Positions 54,425-64,000 of a stretch of 64,000 bases of DNA are shown piece after piece. The number at the start of each line of letters is the position of its first letter. Within the stretch, counting starts at the first letter, position 1. The notes beneath the pieces were generated by a model. That model saw nothing but the letters and a program-made list of their open reading frames with translations, was not told where the DNA came from and searched no databases. Source of the stretch: Cryptomeria japonica. Lineage: Eukaryota; Streptophyta; Pinopsida; Cupressales; Cupressaceae. Location of the stretch: positions 144,498,091 through 144,562,090 of the forward strand of contig NC_081406.1 in assembly GCF_030272615.1 (NCBI RefSeq), read 5' to 3'. The translations under genes and the position numbers were made by a program.

Positions 54425-55963
54425 TGTTGAAAACTTGAATTGCTATTGATGTCAACCTATCTTGTGATGTCATTGATATCATTATGCATTGCATGTTTTC
54501 TAAAAGTGAGTATTCTAGTATTGTTGTGTGGTCTGATAAAGATGTTGAGATGTTTCTGAAAGGTTGGTGTAGTGGAAGCTTCAATATGTTGGAAACAATA
54601 TTTATGCAGGAACGAGCCTTTACGTCTCAGTGGAATAATATGTGTAGAAACTTTGAATATAATATTTATGTTCTATGTATATTGCACTATTAAGTTTACA
54701 GGTCCTTCGTTGCTCAGACGGTAGAGGTGGTTGTTCTTGTTTCTAACAATGGCTATCTATCAAAATTGGTCTGTAAAATTATTGGTGGCTTCTGGATATG
54801 TGGATTCAAGTGTTGCAGTTTGGAGCACTTGTTCATTTGGTTTGTGCTATATTCCAGTTTAGTTTTTGAGTGTTATGTTGACTAGCAAGTGAAGTTATGT
54901 TGTTTTGTATTTGTCATGCTCATTTGTGTTGTATTTAGGCTAGTTCGATTAGCTTATCTTACTTGGATCATATTCTTTAGGTCCAAGTTTGCTTTGGAGA
55001 ATGATTTTGGTTAGTGTTTTTGGTCTCACTGTGGTGTGTGTAGATTTGATTTGCTTTATGTAATTTACTTTGGAGGATAGTTTTTTGGGTCGATTAGTTA
55101 ACATGCTTTAATGTTTATCTACATGTTTCATTTCATGTCAAATTTGGAGGATGTGCTAGCATGTGTGGTTCATTGAAATCAACTTAGATGGATGTGTTGT
55201 GATGTTTTTGGGTCCCCTCTATCTCTTGGAGTGGACTACATTTGATATTTTTAGTCTGGGTGGCCTAATTCATGTAACAATGTATATTTTGTCTGTAGTC
55301 CACCTAGTCAAGGGTTTTAATGATTAATCTTGTATTTAAAGGAGTGTGGATGTGTGGGAATTGATGTGCAATGGATGTGAATGATTTCCAAATATATTTG
55401 GTGTTTGAGATGTGTGAAAGTCAATTGTGAAGAGATTTGATAAAATCTTCAATGCGACAATGTTCTGAGATAGTAGTTGAAGTTGGATGTGTTTGCCTTG
55501 ATATTGGTTGCTTGACACAATGGTTCAAAGACAATTTCATGATTAGGAGATCTTTTTTATTTTGATTCAATTATTCCTTTCTCTATCAGAAGACAACGAG
55601 TCTCTTGACAACCTTTTTTATCTTGCCCTAAGATAGTGTGTCTCACTCTTGCAAGTCATTTGTATCTGTCCCTAAGGTTGTGCACCTTAAATTCTGCAAG
55701 TCCTCTCAAGAGTAGTGAGTTCTAGAGGTATCATTGTAATAAATTATATTCATATTGTGAGTGTGATTCTCACCATGGTTTTTCCCTGCTTAGGGTTTTC
55801 CATGTAAATCTAGTGTTCATGTGTTTGTTGTGCTTTGTGTTTTCATGATTTATTACTGTTGTGATTATATAGTTGTGGTTTGAAGTTTAAAGATTAGAAA
55901 TTAAGTATTTTGAGGTATGGACTAATTCCCACCCCCCCTCTCAGTCCTGTGCTGAGTTCAACA
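54425..55963 (+). repeat. 3' LTR of the big Copia
   Basis: 1,539 bp, TGTTGAAAAC to GAGTTCAACA, parallel to 37241-38806. The TATA-like TGTATTTAAAGG is at 55331-55342. The perfect CCAAG duplication follows. Confidence 0.9.
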
Positions 55964-55968
55964 CCAAG

Positions 55969-57269
55969 CACAAAATTGTTCCCTCTAGGGTCTCTCCTAA
56001 GACTAAGGCATAAAACTTATAGAGCTACAACCCCAAAAAATGGTGAAAAGATCGTCCCTCAAGACAAAGAGTACCACCATGCTAATCTAGAGCATACTTA
56101 ATTCTAGGAATAGTTCTTACTTCCTCTCCCAAAATTTCATTATAGCAAGGAGTCCTTACATCATCCGCTTCTCCTGAGATAATTAAGACCGGCACAAAGG
56201 TACTCAAAGGCATGAAAATGAAGAATTTACCTCTCATAAATTGGAGCACCCACACTACAGAGGCTCAACAACCCCCAAATCTTCAAGAGGAATGCCACAC
56301 AACTGCCAACTAATCAAATGCATAGGAGAAAACAAGATTTCTCTCCTACCAAATGCTCAACCATAGCCGAATTGGTGCTATTTGACCCAATCTTGATTAT
56401 GGTTTCATAATCAACGAGATGTTAAATAATATCTCACTAGCGTCAATGTCCTACACTCTCAACTTCAACCAAACTCATGGTACTCAATTCCACTCATTAG
56501 AGTTGCATCCTCTTCCAACCTTAGGCTAGGGATGACTGAAACAACTAAGGGAACTTCTCCAACTCACACCCTCTTCCAAAAGGGAGTCTAACAAAGATAT
56601 ATACGTATAGATATAGTAGGTATATATATATAATCATTAGGTGTTGAAGCACAACTAAGGGCACTTCCTATCCCTACACTATGTCAACCATACAAGTAGT
56701 TGGAGAATCTGTATCTAAAATGACACAATGCATACCTACAAGCAACAAAACAAAAGGGTTGTTAGTGCATTAAGCACCTCTACAATTCACTCCATGACTA
56801 CCAAACACACGAAATAAAATAAGCATCACAAGTGGATTACATTACACTAAGCCATCCACTATCAATCAAGATCAAACACAAAGATTACACGCGATTCTAC
56901 TATTACCAACACAAGCTTATGGAAGAATACAACAAGCACATTGAGATAATCCAATCCTACATCTTTAATAATCCATCACAAGGCAAGAGTTCATAGAAGA
57001 ATTACCATAATCACATCATGACATCCGATACACACCTCATTCAAATTCCAACATAGGCATCCATGTTTCACCATGACTAGTTGTGATCATCATCCATAAT
57101 GAAAGTTGTATTAATTTATAGCACATGTTAGTCAACAAGCAAGAATCAAAATAGACAGACAATGATACACATGATACCATTACAAATAAAGCAATAGCAA
57201 CACAAACAATAAAGTTAATGCTATAACAACAAAAGTAATAATTTAGTAATGATATATAACAATAAAATT
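55969..57269. other. Unassigned sequence right of the big Copia
   Basis: Continuation of the pre-insertion sequence at 37235. No conserved frame. A short AT-dinucleotide tract (GTATATATATATA) lies near 56620. Confidence 0.4.
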
Positions 57270-58041
57270 AATGTTGTGACCTCCTTTGTTCCTAAGGCCC
57301 CTGCCCCAACTTCCCCTGTTTTGTAGCCTCGATCTACTACTGTTGAACCTTCTTTTGGTGTTGTTTCATAGCAGCCTATTGTTGTTCAGTAGCAAGCTCT
57401 TGTTGTTTTACTATAGCACTATGTTGACACTACTGATTATAACTTTGCAGGGTCCCTCCCGATTGATGTCTCTTTTGATGGTCCCGATGGCAGTATCACA
57501 TGGACAATGGTTTCTCGTAGGAAGAAGGGGAAGTCTTCTCCCCTCCCCCAAACCCCCCTATGTATTGGTTCAAGTGTCTCTCCCCTTCCTTGATTGGGGT
57601 TTTGGGTGTTTTCCGGTTTGACAGGTTTTTCTTTGGCTTGTCTAACTCTGTTTTGTTTCTTACTGCCTTCAGGCTGTTGTTTTAAAAGTCAAACATCTTG
57701 TGTTTTGGTGTCGCTAATGTGTTGTTGATAGTCTTTGACTATGTTAAGGGTTAACACTGCTTTACTAATAAAAAACAATAGAGATTTTTAGTCAAATTAG
57801 ATTGTGGGCCCTGTCCAGGATTACATGCTATTAGTTGCCTTTGGAGGCACTTTGAAAGTTCTTTTTCTCAACCTAGGCATATTGGAAATGGAGCTTATTT
57901 AGTAAATTTGGTGATAGCTTTTCTTTGTCTTATCTTTTCACATAATTGGAAGTTCTATATTTTTGACCCTATGGGTCCCTTTTAATTGTAATACCTTTCT
58001 TTTTAATTTATTATGGGGTTTGCCTCTTTACTTAAAAAAAA
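57270..58041 (+). mobile_element. LINE 3' fragment or LINE-like tail
   Basis: The plus-strand translation near 57470-57550 reads DVSFDGPDGSITWTMVSRRK, a phrase resembling the end of plant LINE ORF1. The segment closes with GTAATACCTTTCTTTTTAAT, TTATGGGGTTTGCCTC and ACTTAAAAAAAA at 58023-58040, the pattern of LINE 3' ends with a short poly(A). The region between is eroded. Confidence 0.5.
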
Positions 58042-59480
58042 TGGAGTATCGAAAGCTTTAGTAAAGTGCTCTAACAATGATGCCCATGAACTTTAATATA
58101 AAGACAAATACCCTCTTCAAACTTTTGTTAGATATTATATAGTTTAAAATATTGCGGTATGTGTATATGCAACTATGAAAGCATAGACAAGGCACATGGA
58201 CCATTTGACATAATACCTCAAAGAGATCTCATCTCATAGAATGCAATGATGGGCGTAAAGCCAAAATTCATGGCCTAAGCCAACATTTTACTCAGATCAA
58301 TAAGTCCTTTGTTGGGTTAAATCTGTTGTAGAAATTATTATATAGATGTTAGTAATGATCAACTTGGAAAGTATGCTTGAAAAACATTTTAAAAAGAATG
58401 GATAGTTAAAAATTTAAAGGGTATCGCCCAAACCCCTTCTCTCAAATCTTAATACAAACAACTATGAATTCAAGATGCATGAAATAATGCAAAAATTTGC
58501 AAGCCTAGATCCAACCTTTTTCATTTAAACTTATCCACAAAGTTGCATAAAACATCAATAAACCTGATTTTACAATGTTTGCAGCCTAGAAGGCTGATGA
58601 ATATAACAGAAATCAAAAATAAAATCTGATCTACAACAGCAAATAACAACAATAGTGAGTTACAAAGTTTTTCCTCCTTGAAATGGTCTTCTTTCTCATG
58701 AAATCTTACTCCTCCAATCTGCAAACCCTCAATAATCAGCCTCTATCATCAATAATGGAATGGACGAAGCTTCTTGCTATTGCAATCCTTCATGGTAACC
58801 ATCAAACAAGAGGGTTTAAACCTCCAATATCCATGCCCAAAACTTGTCCTTCACGGTAACCATCAAACAAGAGGTTTTAAACCTCCATCATCCATGCCCA
58901 AAACTTGCAAATTCAAACTTCTAGCAAAATAACCCACTAAATTGCCAAATCAATAATGCATCCAAGCTCTCTCCAAGCCCAAATTTTGGCCCCCGTCAAA
59001 AATCCATGACCAAAAACATGAAAAAGCCATCAAACCCCATCATTTCATGCATTTAATATCCCAAAATGGTATTTTCTATTTTTCTTTGTAATATGCCAAA
59101 AATGGTAGATTATCTTGCTTTCCCACTCCTTACAGATAGGGCATGAATTGGAAAAAGTTTGAAAACACAACATGGGCTCCCCAAATTTGAATACCGGCAC
59201 TTTAGGAGCACTTAATGGGCTATCATGAAGCATTAAAGCCCAGAAACCCATGCCAAGTTTGCCAGTTTTGAATGTCAAACTTCAAATTTGCCTCCTTGAC
59301 TATCTCCCTCTTCATAGGCCAAAATATTTTATTGGAGACTGATAACGGAAACTACCAAAACATTAGAATGGACCTACAATTACCACCTTTTTTCTTGTTT
59401 TTTCTTTATGAATCTGTTGTTGAGACATTTGTCTATTTTGTGATCTACATTTCTATTCCTCGACAACAAATAGTTTATTT
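58042..59480. other. Intergenic sequence with one tandem duplication
   Basis: AT-rich, no gene recognised. The minus frame at 59045-59278 is not conserved in any way I can recognise. The duplication is listed separately. Confidence 0.45.
58786..58909. repeat. Tandem duplication of about 62 bp
   Basis: The unit TTCATGGTAACCATCAAACA...CATGCCCAAAACTTG is followed by a second copy with a handful of substitutions (ATGG to ACGG, GAGGG to GAGGT, CAATAT to CATCAT). Confidence 0.85.
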
Positions 59481-59485
59481 CTCTT

Positions 59486-59680
59486 AGTTGTAGTGGCACA
59501 AGGTAAGTCGTCCATTATCTAAGAGAAGTGGGTCGTTCGAGCCCCTATAGCTTGGACTAGGCCAACTAGACTATGAGGGGAGGACCTATGAAGTATAGCA
59601 TATTGCGTAAAAGGGAATCCCTTGTAAATGCCACTCTCCATTTAGTTGTCATTAATTAAAATGACATTATTTATATTCCA
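59486..59680 (+). mobile_element. Candidate tRNA-derived SINE
   Basis: TAGTGGCACAAGGTAAG (box A-like) is followed 35 bp later by GTTCGAGCCCC (box B, 59535-59545), the spacing of an internal RNA polymerase III promoter. GC content is above the surroundings. The tail is A/T-rich (TTAATTAAAATG near 59655). I could not find flanking duplications. Confidence 0.5.
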
Positions 59681-62446
59681 ACAAATGGTAATTTTGTGTA
59701 GAATCAAATCTATTTGCCTAACCTTTCATTACTTATTCCATTCACCATATATACACATCGCCATGCATTCACACGTATCCATACATGCACACACTCAAAT
59801 GTATTCATCCTAATTATGAATTAATTACACCCATTCATTCACCTATCCCCTTGCTTTCTAATATCCATTGGATTTGATCATTTATATGCCCTAAAATTTA
59901 TGTGAACATAGAGGAAACCGCATAGATGTTGATCTAACCCCTTAAATCTTAAATAGCAAAATTTAAATTTAAATTTCTCCTTCCCATACCTTTCCCACCT
60001 GAGCCCACTTACAAGACGGGGAATTTATTGCCATGTCCTATTTTAAGACTTTCAATTGCAGTTATTTTCATCATTGAATAGTTTTTATTAACATTCACTT
60101 GAAATTCATAAAAAATTGCATCTCTAGAGCATTTGCACAAATAGTATATTATTGTCTTCAGTATTTACATAGTTGGATGTTTGACCTGGGTTAACACGTC
60201 ACCTTGCAACTTATTAGCCATCCTTCTAATGTAGTTTTCTTTACCACAAGTCTAAAATATCAAACGAGGCAGAGCAGGTAGAGGCAAATTAGGCACATCC
60301 AAAAGTGGAAGCATACAAATTACTTGAACATTTCCTAACAGAGACATTTTTACAAGCATCGATCTAACTTGGATCCACAACCTCTACCCTCCACAATGTA
60401 AGCAAATTCTCTGATCTCGAGGCAATATGCAATAACAGATTATACTTTTCATAATCCATGGCATAAAAAATTTAGCACCTATTAAACCCTATATTCTTCA
60501 TTTGGGCCTCAAGCTAAGTAATCTTATATTCTCCGAATTTAGTTTCCTAAAATAATGCATAATTGTCAATTATTACTCCCATACTTATAATTAACCATGA
60601 GTAAAGTTATTTCCCTTCACAAAGATGCATACATTATAAAGTACAAATTACAACACTGATAAAGATTAAAATTTGTGAGCTTGCTCTTTGGAGTAGGATG
60701 TACTCATAACGGATGCATGGTCTAAATTGTGTAGTTGCCTGCTGATATCCTAGCTTTGCTTGGTTTCTGCTAACTTGTTAGTATACTTTCAATGCCTTTC
60801 GAATTACTTTGGCATGCTCTATTCTTTTGCTTATAATCTGTTTTACAAAATGCATCAAATGTTCGATGTACTGCAGTTCTTACTTATCCACCTCGTCAAA
60901 AGAAATAATGTATTTTAGTTCCTCTGAATAAAACTCAAAAACGTTTTAAAAAGATGCGCTCCTGTTGGCAACAACACAAAATCAATCCATAAAACTTGTT
61001 GAAGCTGGCAGTATAAAAAGACCTCAGAAAGATATGGGTTGTATAGAGTTGTCATTGTTATTCAGAATCACACGTATATTTCTAATTGCTTCGGAAACTC
61101 TACATCCTATATCCTGTTCTTTGGTTTCTTGGACCTGGCCCCCTTAACAAGAAGAGCCTCCTCATTAAGGGGTCCTACATGTTAAGATAAAGACACTGTA
61201 ATCTATTTGATCTAGTTGTACTATATACCCAGTCCATTCAATTTCATATAAACATCTGAAAAAAATGAAACAAAGGGTGCACAATAGAATTCCAGTTTAA
61301 TGAATGCATTAAGTTTTTTACTCATTCAGGCGTTCTCTGTGTTAAAGCAGCACTTTTTGCCAGTTCATTATCTAAACAGTGAAAAAAATTGCAGGAATAT
61401 CAATTCATTTATACAGTAATTCAGGAAATTAATTCCTATCGGCTATCAACATAAAATGTTTCTTTCTGGAAAATTGAGTTTATGAATAATAGATACCTAG
61501 TTCAATCATGATTTACCAAAAATCACTCAAAAGACGGCCATTCATCAAATCAACACTCACAGCAAGCTCATTAAACATCACTTTACTTCATTCCAACTCT
61601 AATGGGTATCTCATGTAAATGCAATTTGAAAAAGATAAAAGATCTTTTGAATATCTGAAATTAACAGTTAATTTGACAGCCTTTTTATTGAATAGGATTG
61701 CTGCAGGCTAAACTTTCAAAGTAGATTTCAATGAACACCACCTTTCAATGAACACCTACAAGCAACAGCCAATTTAACAAATCTTGTTTATTGAATAAGA
61801 TTGCTGCAGGCTGAACTTTCAGAGTGGATTTCATAAACGCCACCTTTCAATGTCAAGATGATTCTACCAAAAAAGGTTTGCAGAGAAAAATAAATGATAT
61901 TTTGGGATGTACACTCTTGAGGCCATTGTAAAATGATTACATATGTTACAGGCTTTAATTATGATTTTGAAAAGGAGGGTATGATGAACCAATTACTACA
62001 GAAGATGAACAATTAAGTATTTTTAAGGTGCAACTCCAAAAAAGACGAACCTTCTTGTGGCATCCAAATTGAATACCAATTTCATTCTGCCCACATTCAA
62101 TCATATGATGAAGATGTGTATCCCATAATGAACTATGCCCACTTGTAATACTGAAAGAACCTTGCTTCCATCCTGAATGAACATTGCAATATACATCAGA
62201 TACTCAATTTCTAATTGCTTGTTCTTCAGATTCTTTTCTGCACGTTGTCAGTAAACAATGTAGCTCCCATCTTCTTCTCATTCTGGGCAATGTTGTTTGC
62301 TTATCCCAATTGTGTTTCATAGTTGTATGATCATTGCTCTTTTACTACACATCCTGCACGATAAAACTGCCAGAGACTTCTCCAGGCAAAGTTAATTAGA
62401 GACAACTGCTTTCAGACTCCCGTAGAAATTAACTTGACTTCCAAAA
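59681..62446. other. Intergenic sequence, probably including the 3' UTR of the ligase gene
   Basis: No other gene recognised. The part next to 62447 should include the gene's 3' UTR, but I cannot fix a poly(A) signal. A duplication lies at 61684-61853. Confidence 0.4.
61684..61853. repeat. Two copies of a 66-bp block, 104 bp apart
   Basis: TTTATTGAATAGGATTGCTG...CACCTTTCAATG (61684-61750) recurs at 61788-61853 with about eight changes. A short intervening piece repeats CCTTTCAATGAACACC. Confidence 0.8.
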
Positions 62447-62731
62447 CTAAATCACCCTTGTGTTGTATGAACCACAGGAACTACACTTGTGGTACAACCA
62501 GTGAAATGGTGCCACTCCTTTCTTTTCACAATCATTACAAAGGATATCCTGCAGTGGTTTATGAAAATTTTCATAAAATGGCACCGAATAGAATAGATGC
62601 ATAGATAACATAAACCCTAAAATCAGAAAACAAAGAGAATAATATGATGACAAAATTACCTGTGTACGCCCTCGGTATTCCTCTGGAAGCTCTTCTGCAG
62701 ACAATAGAGCATCAAGCATTCCAAAATACAC
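62447..62731 (-). CDS. BRUTUS-like E3 ubiquitin ligase, last two coding exons (partial)
   Basis: Exon 62731-62660 (24 codons) encodes VYFGMLDALLSAEELPEEYR followed by GRTQ. A 111-bp intron (62659-62549) has GT and CAG ends. Exon 62548-62447 encodes DILCNDCEKKGVAPFHWLYH, then KCSSCGSYNTRVI and the stop TAG 62447-62449. The two C-x2-C pairs and the H..H form the C-terminal zinc ribbon found after the CHY and RING fingers of plant BRUTUS/BTS-like proteins. These ligases bind iron through hemerythrin domains and target transcription factors of the iron response for degradation. Both exons are in phase 0, ends are clean and no stop interrupts, so the gene looks functional. The acceptor TTGTAG before 62731 shows that it continues upstream, outside the window. 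The smaller CHY/RING ligases (MIEL1 type) have a less similar ending. Confidence 0.85.
   Translation of the reverse strand: MYFGMLDALLSAEELPEEYRGRTQVILSSYYSLCFLILGFMLSMHLFYSVPFYENFHKPLQDILCNDCEKKGVAPFHWLYHKCSSCGSYNTRVI
62549..62659 (-). other. Intron of the BRUTUS-like gene
   Basis: 111 bp, GTAATTTTG at the donor and CCACTGCAG at the acceptor. Reading straight through it gives an apparent 94-residue frame, but the family sequence joins RGRTQ directly to DILCNDC. Confidence 0.85.
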
Positions 62732-64000
62732 CTACAAGTAAAACTTAACCTATCAGCTGTCTTATAGTCTTAATGCGTATCAAAGTTAACATCTCAACTA
62801 GCAAGGCAAAATTAAATATCAAAATGACATGAATTCACCAGGACACCCCGGTTTGTTGATCAAGCTACATATATCAAAACTTTTATCTCACTTTTGAAAT
62901 AAGGAGAAGCTACGGTTTTCATGAACACCAGTAGATACATAGTTGTATTTTAACATCAACATTTGAAACCTTGATAATGAAAACCAAGAATGTTTTTTAA
63001 TTTCACCAGACTTGGAGAATGGGAACTCTTATCATCATACTAGTGTATGGGCAATGCAGAAGGGTAGAAAGCACTTGTTGCAAAAAGCAGAATCAGAAAA
63101 CAAAACATATAGGAATGCTCCATCAACATATACAATAGGTTTGACAAATTTAAAGTTTGTATAAATAAGCTCTGATATTGCTCTCATTAGGGAGTTGAAG
63201 CCAATTAAAGATGGTATCTCCTACTAAAAAATCAGAGTCCGGTTTACTAAGTCCTAGATAAAATCCAATTCCAACCAAATATTTGGGTTCATCACTTGTA
63301 TGAGAAGTACTCAGCAAACTTTTTAAAGGAAATATGTCATTTCAAAATTTCTTAAATTTCATGAGGCAGTCTCAAAATACCACATGAAAATTTTTCATTT
63401 AATGATACAAATGAAGGCTCCACTACTGAATGAAGTGTGGCAGGTAAATGTGTCTGCTCTTTCAGGAGTTAAATAAACAGAGAGGTTCTTACAAATACAT
63501 CTCAGCTGTAAAAAAGGAGCCTTGTCTGGATTATCAGGTTTTAAAATAGATTCTATACTGACCAAATATCTGGACTCACCACTTGTATGAAAAGTATACA
63601 GAATAGCAAACTGATTGCATCTAAAAATAAAATGAAAACAAAATTCAATAAGTGGACTAATCATTCATTAATTCCATTAGGTAGAATATGCAATTGATTA
63701 TATTAGTTTTCCAGGCAATTATAGTTAACATTTTTCACAGTCGTCTTTGCAATCCACTATTTGAATGTAGCTGATCCTTATCCAGCATAACTTTTTATAA
63801 ATAAGTTTCGTCATCCCAGTATACTTTATTTTCATGGAGCAAAGCAATTAGACTTATAAAAAATTCTCATTGAATATTACAATTCCAAATGAAGGCACCT
63901 GTAACAAGTAAGTGTAATTAGTAAAGAGGTCTGCTCTTTTAAGTGTAACTCAAGCTAAAATTGTCAGATTGCAAATTGCATACCTTAAATTTTTTCCAGT
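62732..64000 (-). other. Upstream intron of the BRUTUS-like gene (partial)
   Basis: At least 1.25 kb with no match to the expected preceding RING sequence (CPIC.KSLGDM). It contains a diverged internal duplication (63270-63450 against 63560-63945). A donor-like AAG/GTATGC near 63984 could mark the end of the next exon, but the 17 bases visible do not fit the family. Confidence 0.55.

Larger units (their letters stand above)
37241..55963 (+). mobile_element. Copia element with CCAAG duplication, hosting a Gypsy element
   Basis: LTRs at 37241-38806 and 54425-55963 (about 1.55 kb each) with a perfect 5-bp duplication, CCAAG, at 37236-37240 and 55964-55968. The interior keeps only a primer site, the first ~75 codons of gag (38863-39085), RNase H (53702-54160) and a polypurine tract (54412-54420). 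The Gypsy element 39086-53700 fills the gap. The sequence between gag codon 75 and RNase H (rest of gag, protease, integrase, RT) is absent. Confidence 0.9.

Noticed and set aside
57286-57621. 111-codon Leu-rich plus ORF resembling a membrane protein
   Set aside because: It is a shifted frame of the LINE-like DGPDGSITWTMVSRRK sequence. The hydrophobic look comes from T-rich codons.
59535-59545. tRNA gene at the box B motif
   Set aside because: No cloverleaf can be formed: the acceptor and anticodon stems do not pair. A SINE is the better reading.
62447-62731. Single 94-residue ORF across the ligase exons
   Set aside because: The middle third is a 111-bp intron with GT/AG ends. The family joins RGRTQ directly to DILCNDC.
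63395-63664. 89-codon minus-strand ORF upstream of the ligase exons
   Set aside because: It does not match the expected RING region, starts and ends within intron-like AT-rich DNA, and overlaps a duplicated non-coding block.

Overview
The window is plant nuclear DNA: AT-rich, almost free of host coding sequence, and built mostly of nested, decayed retrotransposons. The only host gene I can support is at the right edge: the last two coding exons, on the minus strand, of a BRUTUS-like zinc-finger E3 ligase. The heavy nesting of old Copia and Gypsy elements and a gene whose next upstream exon is not found within 1.25 kb suggest a large-genome seed plant, possibly a gymnosperm. That assignment is inference. 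I saw no rRNA, functional tRNA, CRISPR or prokaryotic features.

Layout. About 150-5900: a minus-strand L1-type LINE (endonuclease, reverse transcriptase, zf-RVT and a C-terminal RNase H) split by a plus-strand Copia-type LTR at 2686-4496. 6933-17019: a minus-strand Copia-type element with 1.1 kb LTRs that has no pol. It carries a coiled-coil gag with zinc knuckles and then an unrecognised reading frame of about 395 codons (8288-9477). A second pol-less Copia element, TR-GAG1 (10145-15176), is inserted in that gag. 17707-18781: a solo LTR of the outer family with a perfect target duplication. 20077-24382: TR-GAG2, a sister of TR-GAG1, with a perfect duplication. 26071-31560: a plus-strand, full-structure but dead Copia element. 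31561-37240: degenerate repeats, a G-poor tract and unassigned sequence.

37241-55963: a plus-strand Copia element with perfect duplication CCAAG, reduced to LTRs, a gag start and RNase H. It is interrupted by a 14.6 kb minus-strand Gypsy element of Tat type (39086-53700). This Gypsy element has a 5' LTR, a tRNA-Trp primer site and one continuous 2,435-codon gag-pol frame broken only by stop codons: gag, protease, G-patch, RT, RNase H, second RNase H and integrase. Its 3' LTR is truncated at the point where most of the host Copia pol is missing, so one deletion explains both losses. 57270-58041 is a LINE tail. 58042-62446 is intergenic with a SINE candidate and small tandem duplications. 62447-62731 holds the ligase exons, and the rest is intron.

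Together these show layered insertion: LTR into LINE, TR-GAG into Copia, and Gypsy into Copia. Two of the families must depend on enzymes supplied by other elements, because they encode gag-type proteins without reverse transcriptase. No element here appears able to move on its own, because every pol frame carries stops.
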